From the NCBI GenBank assembly GCA_030998225.1, contig JAPYXD010000680.1, forward strand, positions 10,850,001 through 10,914,000: DNA of 64,000 bases, read 5' to 3'. The position numbers were made by a program, and so were the translations under genes. The notes beneath the pieces are model-generated. The model ran no database searches. It was given only the letters and a program-made list of their open reading frames with translations, and was not told the DNA's origin. Source of the DNA: Diplolepis rosae (Eukaryota > Arthropoda > Insecta > Hymenoptera > Diplolepididae). Numbering within the stretch: position 1 is the stretch's first letter; each line of letters begins with the position of its first letter. Shown here in pieces: positions 43,472-57,200 of this stretch.

Positions 43472-45090
43472 TATTTGAGAATTTTTAATAAAAATGTACA
43501 TATGAACTGAGATTTGACCATATTTTTTAATGGATAATTCGATTGCTTTGATATATCTGAAATCGTCGTTAATTATTATACATCTTTTGAAGAATTCGTT
43601 TAATAGCCGGAGAACCGCTAGTACTCTTTGTAGGCGCACTGGATTAATCTTATCTATCCAGCACTCTACCCTTCCGGTCAAGTTACACTTACTATGTAAA
43701 CGAGGGTCATTCGTGTCCGAGCGATATCACACCATATTTGGAATTTTGGAATTAGAGGCGGTAAAATTGTTCATTCCAAAAATACACTTTTTCTGACTTT
43801 TGTCTGCACCTTTGCTAACCATTCCCGTTTACAGGACCTTGTTGGAAGCAAAATCGTCAATTATACTTCCAAACCTTCATCGGCGTGACTGTTCGAGCAT
43901 GGTATCTCAACGATCAAAGGAATTCATTCATGCGTGAGAACTAAAAAAACAGGTACGTATCATGTGCTGAGCGTGTCTGTTTAATATTCATTAAGTGAAT
44001 CTTCTCTTTAATCCAAAAATATAAATATAGTTCGAATTTGAACTTAAACACTTCTTCATTTCCTTTTGTATTTGATCCATTGCCATAGCCTTTCCTTTCT
44101 ATTGTTATTGTCTATTAATACATTTGTGGATAAAGTTGGCGATAGCCAATTAGAAATTTCCAAAAATCGCTTTGCAAGAAATTGCTTTTGCAGAGGCTGC
44201 AAATGAGGCAGAAGGTTCATTATTTGGTCCTAGAATTTATGACTTTATGTCAGTTGAAATACAACATTTTTGTTCGGATGTAAAGAATATTTAAAATTTT
44301 ACATCGCAAAGAATATTTTCCTGAAGAAATGATCCGTGATTTATTAGAATCGCATTACTTTTAAAAATTTGGCTCGAAGTGATAAGAAAAAAAGTTCTGG
44401 CTAAAATAAAATTCATGAATGAATTTATTTTTCTGTGTTTCAAATTTTTTTCATGGGAAATATACTTTTTCATAGCTCCTCCTTTGGAAATCCGATTTTC
44501 GGTACCTGTAGAGCGGGTTGAAACTACGATTTTCAACCCTAGGGTTGAAAGTCGCTGTTTCAACATTTCGCATTTCGTGTGATTGCAGCCCTCGTTTCAC
44601 TCGGGCAGCAAACTTCACACTCATGCAATTGCTCTGTTTCGCCCCTTGTAATGTAATATACTATTCTCTCTCAAATAATCCTTTAAATAATATTGCTATT
44701 CTCGAAAGAGGTATTATCTATTCTTGCCTGAACTCTAATTTTCGCGCGTGTACTGCCTTATTGTTGATAGTCATGGTAAAATTTGTAAGGAGTATACATG
44801 CAGAAAACTCTTGGGAAACACCAAAATTTTATGACTTCGAGGTCAACAAAAAATGTTTGTAAAAAACTCTGCTCATATTTCAACTTTACACTCATACGAT
44901 TTGTTTTCAGAACACAAATTCATGGCATTCTATCTCATAGGTTTGAGGGATAATATTAATTACGAAGTAGGAGTACGCCGTACGTACGGTTTATTGACTC
45001 TATTTTTTCGATCTACTACCTGCTTCTGGGCCCAATTTCGAGTTGGCCGACAAAAATTTGGGACGATTTGTCTTTGAGCATATATGCATA
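43472..45090. other. Intergenic DNA, no gene recognised
   Basis: Several ORFs of 60-110 codons occur on both strands but none shows a known domain or compositional bias. The only structured item is the palindrome at 44531-44550. Confidence 0.45.
44531..44550. repeat. Perfect 20-bp palindrome
   Basis: TTTCAACCCTAGGGTTGAAA reads the same on both strands. The motif gttgaaa is repeated again on each side (44515-44525 and 44557-44563). A chance or decayed repeat origin is possible. Confidence 0.6.
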
Positions 45091-45092
45091 TA

Positions 45093-46363
45093 CAGGGTGA
45101 GGCACATAAAGTTTTTCAGAGCGATAGCACTCAAACTATTGATTATTTTAAGACGAATTCAGCGATCTACAACACAAGGTCATTCTAATCACGCAAAGTA
45201 TGAAAATAGTCGTAAAATCGAAACATATCAGAATAATCACTTTCAAAGGATCCACTAACCTCGGTTTTGGTCTACCTACAGAAGATGCTCGAAGTGATGA
45301 CCCTCGACTTGTAAGCACTTGTTAATTCGCTTATGAAAAGACCATCTAAGTTCAGCCAACACTTGTGGTGTAATTTCCGTCCATGCTCGGCGTATTCTTT
45401 CTTTCATGTCGTCAGGCGTGGTAGGTGCCACCACCATTACGCGTTCTTTGTCAAAACCCCATAAAAAGTAATTTGGTGATGTTAGATCTGGCGAACGAGG
45501 TGGCCAAGCTACAGGGCCGCCTCGTCCTATCCACTTTTCGTCAAAAATCTCATTTATTACTTGTCTTGAACACAGGGCATAATGGGGTGGTGCACCGTCG
45601 TGTTGCATCTACATATTCATGCGAACATGCAAGGGCACGTCATCCATCAATTGAGGCAGTACGTTTTACAGCAAGTTTGCGTAAAGTTGCCCAGTCAAGT
45701 GACCTTCAAAAAAATATGGACCAGTGACGTGATCACCGACAATAATGCATATTATGCCTATTCACATTTCCCGGATTTGCGACGTTAGCTTCATCAGAAA
45801 AAAGCACATTACTCAAAAATGAGACATCTGTGCACATTTTTCTACGAATCTTTCTACAGAAATTGCCGCGTTTTAGGAAATCATTGCCGTAATGACATAC
45901 GATATGGATGGAACTTGTGTTGATGTAAGATTCTTAATACAGATCGCTGACTAATTCCACTCTTTTTCCCAATTGCCTACTGCTCGCATGTGGATTTAGT
46001 GCAGCAAAAGCTAAGATAGCAGCCGCATTATAGTTAGTGGATCCTTTGAAAGTGATTATTCCGATATGTTTCGATTTTTCAACTATTTTCATACTTTGCG
46101 TGACTAGAATGATCTTGTGTTGTAGGTCGCTGAATTCGTCTTAAAATCGGTAATAATGTCATCGAAAAAAAAATACATGGTTCCATTTGAAAAAGTGGAG
46201 TTGACCTTGACGTAGCTTCAGCGCATCCACCGATAAAGGAATAGGGTGTTCGAGTATGGCGGCCTATTCGAATACTGAAACGTTTGTCTGAAACATTTTT
46301 GGACATGATTAGTAGTTTGAGTGCTATCGCTCTGTAACACTTTATGGTATGTGCCTTACCCTG
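45093..46363 (-). mobile_element. DD41D-type element with duplicated end segment
   Basis: TA-flanked ends CAGGGT(G/A)AGGCACATA are inverted. The minus strand shows VLFSDEANVANPGNVNRHNM (about 45770-45815) with the first Asp. Then come MQHDGAPPHYALCSRQVINE and GPVAWPPRSPDLTSPNYFLW (45276-45608). The expected last Asp is Asn (SPNYF), and several stops lie upstream. A ~110-base segment next to the right arm (46040-46150) is repeated inverted beside the left arm (45150-45260), which lengthens the inverted repeats. Confidence 0.78.
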
Positions 46364-46365
46364 TA

Positions 46366-48009
46366 TAACCATAATAATGTGAAAAATAAAAAAAATCTTG
46401 TTTGATGAATGATACTATTTGAAACTGTAGATATGAATACTTTCAGATTACTTGTTCATATTGTGTTAAATGCTGTTTAAACTTGTCGTTACAGATATTC
46501 CTTATTGTATTCTATTTGATTTTTCAATTTTTCAGAAAGATATTTTGCTTACTGCGTTTATACTTATTTAACCAGTTAACTGTGGCGACTATGACAAGTT
46601 CCATGTATTTATGACCAGTATACTCGTCAATCACAGTCAACTGGTTAATCCAACTTTCAATTCAATATCTCAATTAATGTGGAAATTCGAAGGACGAAAA
46701 AAAGGGTTGGTAAGCTAGGGATCGGTTAAGTCTTACATAACCTTAAGAACATGGATCGGTCGGACCACGTGATCAAATTATAAATCAATTCGTTTATGTA
46801 CGATACCTTTTTGAATTGAAAAAACGTCTTTCTGAAAATTTGAGAAACGTAATAGAAAACAATAAAGCACGTCTCTTAACTTCTTTTTAGTAAAAATTTT
46901 GGAAAAAATTGGAAAACTTATTAATCAGTACACTTATTGTAAAACTGTTTGGAAAAATTTACACTCAAACAAAGTTAATAGAAGTTCTTTATAGTCTTCT
47001 ATTGCATTTCCAAAATTTTTAGGAAAATATTTCTTAAAATAAAAAAGTGATCTTACACGAACTTTTACAGGAATTGGGTCACGTGTTCAGGTTGATCACT
47101 TGATCAAGTGCTTCGTTTTTATTTCTCAAAAGTAACTTCCGGTGATCTGAGTTATTTTTCAGGGGTAAAATATGTGACCCGCTCGAAGGAAGACCCCCAA
47201 GCGTTCAAAAATGAATTTTCCGATTATGAGCATTTCATCTCAATCTGAACTCGCTTTGTGAATTGGCGAAGTCAGAAAAATTCTAAATGCAATATTTAAT
47301 ATGAAAAAACATTTCTTAATTGGGCGTTTGGGCTGACTGTCGAGTCCTCTCTATCGTCACCTATACATTTATAATAATAAGTAATAAACTTGCTCTCAAA
47401 CTATCAATTTTGAAAATTTATTCAGAACCAACAATGTTTACGAATCAATACTCAATAATAACATTGAAAATAATAGGCAAAATTACACGGATAAAATCCT
47501 ACACTAATCGTTACTTTTTCTACACGACTCAGTCGTGTAGCCAAGAAAAAGAGAGGAATTACACTACTGGTTACTGTCTTGACTTGAACCATTCTTTTTT
47601 CGGCAGTAAGCAATCGTGTTAGCCACACGAACGCTAATACAGTAAAGAATAGTGCCGTTCACACTACTCTGTACTTTTTCTACACGAATGAATTGTGTGG
47701 GCTGCCCGACTGAGTCTTGCGGGCCGCACGAATTTTTTCGACGGTCCTGACGAAAAAGCTTGAACACATCGACATGAATCAGCTGATGGAATGTTAAAAG
47801 CGTGGCCTGACGAAGATTTTCTTACAAAGTTGATTTTTGCTCTGTTTCAATAACAGTGTAAAAGCTTGGAATTAAAGCCACTCGTAAAAAGATAATCAGC
47901 ATTTTTATTAATGAAAAAAATAGTATGGTTTTATTCTAACCTATATCTTACACTTTTAATAAAATTTGTATAACTTCTGACGCTTACTAGGTTTATCCTT
48001 AAAGTCTTG
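46366..48009. other. 3' flank of SPH-D, intergenic
   Basis: Parts from about 46420 and 47820 match the 3' flank of SPH-C (29200-30120), which supports duplication of the gene with its flank. A hairpin at 46570-46650 (ttaaccagtt-actgtg and inverse) and a poly(A) signal of SPH-D (AATAAA, minus strand, 47904-47909) are present. No ORF recognised. Confidence 0.5.
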
Positions 48010-48222
48010 CTAACTGTTTCCTACACAATTTTCATTTGTTATTTCCTCAGACTGTAATTTCTCTAGCATTTCTTCAACATCTTCGGTTATAGCAGAAGAT
48101 CTATAGAAACGTTGGTAAAAATTATTTTTAATTGAAAGTCCATTAAGTGTGATTCCAACAATAAAAGTTTTGAGCTTATTATTCTCTAATAAGAACTTTG
48201 TCAAAGGGCTTCCAAGGTCTCG
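48010..48222 (-). CDS. SPH-D exon 4 (C-terminal)
   Basis: The exon starts RDLGSPLTKFLLENNKLKTF after acceptor atatag and ends ENCVGNS-stop (70 codons plus stop). Confidence 0.87.
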   Translation of the reverse strand, partial: RDLGSPLTKFLLENNKLKTFIVGITLNGLSIKNNFYQRFYRSSAITEDVEEMLEKLQSEEITNENCVGNS

Positions 48223-51200
48223 CTATATAACATGCAGAAATATATAAATTGTAAATGTGAAAAGCATCAGTTCGAAATAAATTTGAGTAAATTTGAAATG
48301 AGCCAATTGGGTCTATTTTTAACAAAATCCAGTCTATTTTTCTAATTTTCTTAGTCCTTTTTGAAATTTTACTGTATTGTATTTTAAAGGTTTTATATAT
48401 CCACTTTGAAGATTCGTTATAAATTTATAAGATAAATGCACAGGTAATCGTACAGCAATTCTAAGTTCGGACACTGAATTTAGAAGGCCATAGATGAAAT
48501 AGTATTACATTTTGTAAATTGTAAAAAATATGCTAGGAATTAGATGTTCATTTCTTTCAATTGACTGAAATTTCATGAAATTGTAACAACTGGATTGTAA
48601 AAAGAAATACACGTTCAACCACTATTATACGTGTCTGAAGACCGGTGAACTTACCCTATTAGCTCATTTTGTAATCTCATTGAGTGTTTTCAATTGTTTC
48701 CAATAAAACAGTATCTATTATATTATACACTGTTAAAAAAATGGAGAGAATTGTTGTAAGGACTCGGTGTTAAGATTCGGTGAGATGTATTTGAATCGTA
48801 ACTTTGCACCAAATCAAGTGTGAAAAAGCAAGATGCAACTAGGGGTGTTGAGTTGTAAAAGCGTTACACTAACATAATGTCAAGAATATATCAATGCCAT
48901 AGTTTGGTACTACAAAATGTGAAATAATCACTAGGATGGTGTTACAATGAAATCGAGTGGCAAAATTTTAAACAAAGTGGCTGAAGCACAGAAAAAAAGA
49001 TATGATTGAAAGTGGTAATATTTTTTACAGGATTACGAAAAATAATTATATTGTATTCAAATATAAATGACATAAATCAAATCATTACGCGTTTTCGTTG
49101 AAGGAAAACTTAATGATGTATACACATGTATATAGAAATAAAACAAAGAATTTGCCTAAATGGAACTGGATTACACGGCCATATTTATAAAGTTTCCCTT
49201 TATAAATTCCAATTTACATTGGTTCTTTATTCAATTTATTATTAAAAATTAATTAAATTATGTCATTTAATAAATATTTGTTGATTATTTTCAATAAAAA
49301 TTTAGAACTTCAATTTTTATCATGTCTTAGTTGTAAAATCGTACTTTTTTTTTAAATTCTTTATTCTCGAATATTTTGTTGTAAGTAATAATAGATAGAG
49401 ATAGTCGATGCAGTTGGAGGTTATAAATTAGTTCATACGCCCATTTTTTATTAATTATGAGCAACATTTTGTTTGCTTAGTTTGCAGCCTTATCAGACCA
49501 CCTAGAGTAATAAACAAATTAAGGAACCAATGAAGAGATCAAGGCAACATTACCACTTCCTTGATTATATTGACTCAACAGCAAGATCTAACAAGAAATA
49601 GGAGGATCGTTAAAATCGAAAGGCAAATCTAAATAGATATATTTGGCTGTGACATTAACGCCAAGTAATAAATTTCATCGGAACGTGACTCATCGGTAAA
49701 GGCAACTCATTCGACTTTAAACACCAAAATATGGAAAAGATCGTACACCTTGTTTTTACTTCCACAGTAGTTGACCTTTTCGTTATAATCGAATAACAGA
49801 TAAAATAAACTTGATATATTTGACTATGACACTAATGCCAGGTAATAAATTTCATCGAAGCATAAGTGATCAGAGAAGGCAACTCATCCGATCTTAAAAT
49901 ACCAAATATGGAAAAGATGATACACCTTGTTTTTAAATCCACAGTAGTTGACCTTTCGTTAGAACCGAATAACAGATAAAATAGACTGCGACATTAGTCT
50001 TAGGCAATGAATTTCATTGGAGCACGAGTCATCAGAGAAGGCAACTCATCCGATCTTAATACCAAATATGGAAAAGGCGGTACACCTTGTTTTGCTCCCA
50101 CCATGGGCAACCTTGCAAAAGTTCTATAAAAAGCGAAAGTTCTAATAGAGATCAGTTCAGTCAACATCAGATGTCTACAATGTAACCAACGCGAGTTCAG
50201 TCAGTTCAGTCACTTAGTCGACATCCAATTTCTACAATGTAACCAACGTGAGTTCAGTCAGTCAGTCGACATCCGATTTTTACAATGTAACCAACGCGAG
50301 TCCAGTCCAGTACCATCATCTCTACGCCGCGAGTCTGGTCCAGTTCATTATCTCTACACAGCGAGTCTAGTCCAGTTTTATTATCTCTACGCTACGAGTT
50401 CAGTCCAGCCTCATCAGATTTTACCGCTACTCAGACGAATTCCTACTCGACGCTGAGTTCAACGACATTAGAAAGTGAAGGGGAATCACCGTCCAAAATT
50501 CTCTCTAAACTTGGATCAAGAATCGACTAGACCAACCGTCTCAACAACGAATTTCCCATCAAACAAGTACTATCTCAACGATCTCAACGGGGACTCAACT
50601 GACCACCTTCGCTCCACTGGACTCAATAATTCATCAGACAAATTTCACTCAAAGGTACATCTAAATTTCAATTCGATTTCCAATTCCATGATGCATATTC
50701 GTTTCTCAATTTGATTGTCAATAAACATACTTTATATCAATAATCATTCTCAATCACTGACTTCTCCTCATCCCTTAGAGAGGATCCTTTTCGATCCTAA
50801 CATAAAACGAGGAATCTTTTAAGAAGAGAAATGTTACGTTTCTGACGTAACACTATCTAAGTGTTTTGAATGTAAATGATTAAATTCAGCCTGATGAGGT
50901 TGGTGAACCAAGAAAACGAAACGTTGCTCATTATCAATAAAAAATGAGAGTTTCAATTATTTTCTAAACCCTCCCTGGTTCGACTACCTCTATCTATTAT
51001 AGCATCTTCATAATGTACAAAACAAAAAAAAATGCAAATGCAAAATGTCAAAGATATTGAATGTCAAAATTCATACCAGCAAAACTTTCAAATTCATACT
51101 TTACAACCCAATATTACATGCTCTGGAGCGTGATAATACAGGGTGGGCCATCTAGCATTAGAAATTTAAATCGGCTTTAAAAAAAAACTTATGGATTCCA

Positions 51201-54200
51201 TTTAAGAATGAAACACAACATAATTTAAATGACTTTTCCGATGGTTTGGGCAAAAGGTCAATAAGGTCAATAAGCAAAATTGTCGTATTCGAGGCTCAGA
51301 AAATCGAAACGTCATCTTTGGAAAGCCGATGCAAACACAACGAGTGACTGTTTGGTGCGAATTTTAGTACGATGGCATCACTGGGCCATTTTTCTTCGAA
51401 AATGAGTAAGAAGCCGCCGTTACGGTCAATCGCAAGCGTTTCTGTGCCATGCTCAACGAGTTTTTGTTTCCAAAAATTGAAGAGGATAACATGAACGACG
51501 ATTAAGGCCTTGAAACACGAAATCGAAGTTGCCATTCATGGGATTGAAGCCCAAACAATCGAAAATGTACTGAAAAATTGGGTTGATCGAATGGGGTACT
51601 GTAAGGCCATCCGTGGCAGTCATTTGAATGATGTTGTGTTCCATTCTTAAATGAAAAGGTTCAATCTTTCTAATAAAACCATACTCTGGACAAAATATCC
51701 ATAAGTTTTTTTTAAAGTCGATTTAAATTTCTAATGCTAGATGGCCGACCCTGTACTACACAGTGTGTCCCAAAAATAACCGAGCTTTGAAAATGAACCA
51801 CGATGTTTCGATGTTTGCGTTTCTTTGTTTTCGCGGAATAAAGGAAAGCTTTTTCAGCATCGTATCGTTACTTGCGATGAAAAATGAATCCTTTATGATG
51901 ATCGTAATCGTTCAAGAAGCATGTTAGATAAGGATGAAGTACCAAAACAGCCCAAAACCAAACATTTATAAAAAGAATCACCTGGTTACTACTTGGTGGA
52001 ACAGTCACGGTTTAATTTATTATAGCTCCATAAAATCTGGTTAATCGATCACAGAAGAGATTTTCTGTAACCAACTGGACAACATGATGAAGAATTTGAC
52101 AGAGAAACAGCCGAGATTAGTGAACAAAGTCAGGCCAATTCCCCTACATGATAATGCTAGCTCATATACTGCGAATTGGACCCAATTAAAAATACTGGAA
52201 TAGGGTTTGGAAACTATCGATCATCCTCTGTATTCATCAGATCATTCACCAACTGATTATCATATGGTTTGGAATACTCAATGACCCAATATAATCTAAT
52301 AAAATTACATGGTATGATCTTTTAATCAGAATTATCAGATGTATTGCAGGATCAAAAGTAACACTTGTTATTAAAGCAAGAAAAACAAAAAGTTAAGCTA
52401 CATTTGGCACATCTAATAAATGCAGATTTCATATACTTATATAATTTTGATAAAAAATATGATTTAGGAAACAAGACACGATATAAACTATATTATATAT
52501 ATTATACTATATTACATATTATATATATATCTAAAAATTTGTTTATAGTGCATGATATATCCGTGGCCAAATTGGCATAAATAGATTCTGTGAGAAAAGT
52601 TTTGTGGAACCTCCATAGCTCAGATGATAGAGCATTCGACCGGCAATCGAAAGGTCCTGGGCTCGATACCCAGCGGAGTCGAAGCGTTCCTTTTTTCACA
52701 GAAAAAATTGTCCAAATATACACGATATAAATTCGAAAAAAAAATCTTATTGAAAATAATGATCAAATATTCAATAAGTGACATAAATTTAATCATTTTT
52801 ATCCAAAATTTAATAAAAATTCATTTTGATAAATAATGAAAAATTGACGAGAGCGAAAATCAAATCTTTAGCCTTCTGAATAGGAAACAAAGTCATTTTT
52901 ATCTTTGCAGTGTTAAGAAACTTGAAAGTTTGTATACCGCAGCTTAATTTTAATACTGAACTTAATTTCATACTTTTCATCAAACATCAGTTTTAAAAGT
53001 GCGAGATGGGCAACAAATCACACTTTCAAAATGTAAAGCGCACGAGCTCACATTTTATGATGTGAAACACGCACTTCTCGGTATGTACCTTGCACCGATG
53101 TTTATCAGTGTATGAATATATAAATTTTACGTTGTAATTACCAAAGTAGGAAATTGCTCTCCAAATGTTGCTTCTCCGCACATCAGTTTCTTTCTATAAT
53201 CTCCACCTGAAACAGCCTTTCTACAGATCGAGTCGTTACGAATGGTAATAGACATACAATGTAGATTTTCTGAAAATTTTGCATTTCCAATGAAGTTGTA
53301 TTTGTGATCATCGTATTCAGTAGAGCCCCATCCACATACTGTCGCATGAGGTTTATCTAATAGTAAATTAAATTTATATCCACATAAATCCACATTTTTT
53401 GCATGCGTATAATCAATATTATCTGCAAGCTAGAAAAATTATTAAAGTTATTAAATAAATGACCTATAAATTGTATCAACTTTTAAGCTTATTTTATAGG
53501 CACTTTGTTGTGAGGAACTCGACAATATTTTTATTATAATAGGAAATTTCAAATTAGATGGTCGAGTTCAGACACAGTCAATTTGACTCTCGTTTTATGT
53601 TCAGCTTGACAATTCGCAGAGGGTCAAGCTGACTATTAGGATAATCAAGTTGACCCTCTTGAATGATCGAATCGAATCATGTCGATCCTCTGAGTAATCA
53701 AGTCTGACTCTCTAGATATTCAGACTGGCTCTCCATTTTTATCGGTGCACGTAGGTTTCTATTGAGAAAATTATTTCGATGTTTATATAAGAATTTGAGA
53801 CACAATTATGTTATATTAAATAATGCAAAAATTAGCTACGATCTTTTTCAAGAGGATTACATTTACCAGGGGTTTTAGTTGAAGTTTGCCGGTTTTTTCA
53901 ATAAAGAAAACACTTAATTCTCAAGGGAATCTCAAAAATATTTTATTCAAAGTATTGACCATTGGATTCTACACATTTTGCCCATCTTTTAGGCAAATCA
54001 TGGATACCATTCCAAAAAAACTTTTTCTCTTTCAAGGCAAACCATTCGAGGAGCCATTTTTCGACTTTTTTAAAATTGGCGAAGCGCTGCTCTGCGAGTG
54101 AGTGTCCCATCGATGCGAAAAAGTCATGTTGTAGGATAACTTTGCCATGTCTTCGGGCCCATTCCAGCCGTTTTTCGATCAACGCATGATTCAAATTGAT

Positions 54201-57200
54201 AATTTGTTGTCGGTAGCGATCCATATTCACCGTCTCACCAGGTTTTAATAACTCGAAGTACACCACACCACACTGGTCCCACCAAACACAGAGCATTGTC
54301 TTACGGCCAAAGCGATTTGGCCATGGAGTCGATGGGCCGACCTCACCAGGTGAAAGCCATGATTTTTTCCGCTTCGGGTTCTCGAAATAAATCTATTTTT
54401 CGTCCCCCGTGACAATTGGATGCAGAAAAGATTTCCTTCGAACCGTTGAAGCAGCATTTCACAAATGTTTTTTCGATTTTCCTTTTGTCTATCGTTCAGT
54501 TGGTGTGGTACCCATTTTCCATACTTTTGGATTTTTCCCATGGCTTTTAAACGTTGGAAAATTGCTCATCGGGTCACATTTAGTGTTTGTGCCAATTGTT
54601 GTTGCGATTAGGTTGGGTCTTCATCCAATAATGCCTGCAATTCCTCGTCTTCGAACTTTTTCGCTGCACCAGGATGTTCATTGTCTGTTAAATCGAAATC
54701 TCCACTTTTAAATTGACGAAACCATGTCTCACATGTTCTAATCACTGGAGCATGTTCACCATAAGTTCTTACCAGCAATCGATGAGCTTCAACTGCTTTT
54801 TTCTTTTGATGAAATAAGAAAAGCAACGAATGCCGCAAATACGATTTACTTGGAACGAAACTCGACATATTCACTGAGGTAAACAACTATGATGCTATTA
54901 TTTTGGCAGAATGTAATTGTGTATTTTTGAAGGTTATTGTCCATCGAAAAATATGACATAGATGCCAAATCATAGAAATGTATACATATCTCTAGCGACA
55001 TCTATGAGTAAAACCGGCAAATTTCAACTACCCTGGTAAAAACTTGCTACGCAGTTGTAGGTTGAAATTTGTATTCAAAATTTTGAAAGAAAATCCCTAA
55101 CTTTTAATTACAACACAGAAAAAATGAAAGACTAAAATTTGAACTACAATAATTAAAATATTTTGATGCTTAACATAGATCACTTCGAAATTAATTCGAT
55201 TTTTTTTTAACCCGTTATAGTTTATTGTAAATTCTTATTTTTTGCTGTGAATGTTCCAGAAAGCTGCATTCACTTGGTGAATATATTTCTGTATTACTTT
55301 TTCTAGAAAGTCATGTCTTGAATACCCATAGGCTGTATACTTTTTAAAGAAGAAAGCTTTATAATTAAGTTCATGATTCTTGATTTACTAAACTGCGTAA
55401 AATAAAGTATTGGATCTATTTGAATATGATGTAGCGTTTTATAATTTAATTTCAGCTATGCATTGTAGCTAATACTTTCCAATATATTTCGGTATGAGAA
55501 TTATAAATATGCGTGTGTATTAGGCGCGCAACTAAGTTCCCGCTGTTTTTTTTTTATTAAAATGCAACTTTATTGTGAAAAAATGGTTATAAATGGATCA
55601 TTCAAAGTAATGCCCATCGTTAGCTACAGCTTTTGCCCATCTTTCTGGTAGAGCTCGAATACCGTTACGGTAAAAGTGTTGTCTTCATATGAGCGGAACT
55701 GCTGATCAGCCAGACCATGTGCCATCAACCTGAACCAGTAATGATCGGACGGCGCAATATCTGAGGAATACGGCCGGTGGGGTTGGACTTCCCATTTGAG
55801 CGTTTCCAGGTAGGTTTTAACGGGTTTGGCAACGTGAGACCGAGCGTTCTCATACTGTAGAATGACTTTTTCGCACAGTGCTCGGCTCGAACGCATCAGT
55901 TGCGTTCGATACCGTTCCCCAGTGATGGCTTCGTTCGGTTTCAGTAGCTCATAATAAGTAACACCGACTTGGTCCCACCAAATACACCGCATAACCTACG
56001 CAGCGTGAATATTCGACCGAGCCGACGACGTATAAGCATGACCGGACAGTCTCCATGACTTTCTTCTCTTTGGGTTGCTGTAATGAATCCATTTTTCATC
56101 ACCTGTCACGATGCGATGAAGAAAACCCTTCCTTTTTGCCGCTGAAGCAGTTGTTCACAGGCGTAAAAACGACGCTCAACGTTACTTGGCTTCAAATCAT
56201 AAGAAGCCCAAGTTCCTTGTTTTTGAATCATTCACAACGCATGGAATCGCTTGGAAATGGCTTGGCGCGTAATTCCTAATGCTGAAGCAAGCTCTTCTTG
56301 CGTTTGGCACGGATCCTCATCGAGTAATGCTCGAACAGTTTGTTTATCATATGTCTAAACTTGGTTCATGAATTTTGGATATTTCAAATTCGACCAGCAC
56401 TTACTGCTGGAGCCATCTATTCACAAATAGTGGGAACTTAGTTACGCACCTAATACAGTTGGGAATAAAGTTAATTATAGAATTGAATATTTATGATGAA
56501 CCTACCATGATGACTCCAACATCGTAATCACTAATGCCACATATTGAGCCAAAAGCAGTTGTAGTTTGATATGCAAGTTTTAGAATATAAATTCTCTGAC
56601 CCTTTTTTAAATTCACATCGCCAAGTACAGCAGTGGCTCTTTTCATTTTCTTTTGTATACCAATTCCAATATACGATGCACATGAAGCTGTAGTTATCAG
56701 GAATCCTTTTTGGAACAACCCTGAACCACATACGTGAGAGCCATCTAACTGTAAGGAGACAGTATATTTGTATTCTTCATCATGTGGAAGCTCCCCATTG
56801 AATATTCTACCTCCGAGATGAGAATTCATTCCTGCACCCATACCTTCAAAGTAATTATTGTTTATGGATTACTGAATATATGCGAATATTGATTATACAT
56901 TGTAGGTGCATGAGTTTTATAAATATCGCGTTTTTCACGTGACACATAGCAGAGTAAATGCAAAAAATCTCAAGGCGTATAATCAAGCTTTTTGCCAGTT
57001 ATGATAATTAGTAACATAACTATGGAAGGAAATTAATTTCCAGGCTCAATATTTCGGATATAAAAAGTTGATCTTCCGATGTATTCAAGTTTTAACACGC
57101 GTATATGTGCATGTAAATGTGCAAAACTTTTCCTTGAAATTTTAAGCATTTTTATGATGAACTTGAATTATATATAATAAATATACAGAAAAAATTCTGC

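Larger units (their letters stand above)
49389..50999. mobile_element. Penelope-like or composite element with inverted ends and tandem repeats
   Basis: The ends taatagatagag(a/g)tagtcga are inverted. Homology resumes inwards for about 70 bases (ttttttatt-ata/atatgagcaac and beyond). A hammerhead-like box lies in the right end (50891-50929) and a decayed one in the left (CTGATAAG, minus strand, 49489-49496). Inside are three long tandem units, short gagttcagtcag-type repeats (50150-50420), a TATA-like motif (tataaaaagcg, about 50128) and an LTR-like 3' end. No reverse transcriptase is seen. Assignment is tentative. Confidence 0.45.

Noticed and set aside
44291..45077. Several 67-114-codon ORFs
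   Set aside because: No domains, overlapping on both strands, AT-rich; chance ORFs are expected at this length.
50475..50714. 79-codon Asn/Ser-rich ORF
   Set aside because: Sits within the repeat-bearing LTR-like block; composition follows the repeat and no homology is recognised.
53570..53740. Apparent short tandem repeats (tcaagttgaccctc-like)
   Set aside because: Units are too diverged and irregular to define a period; part is ancestral intron shared with SPH-C.
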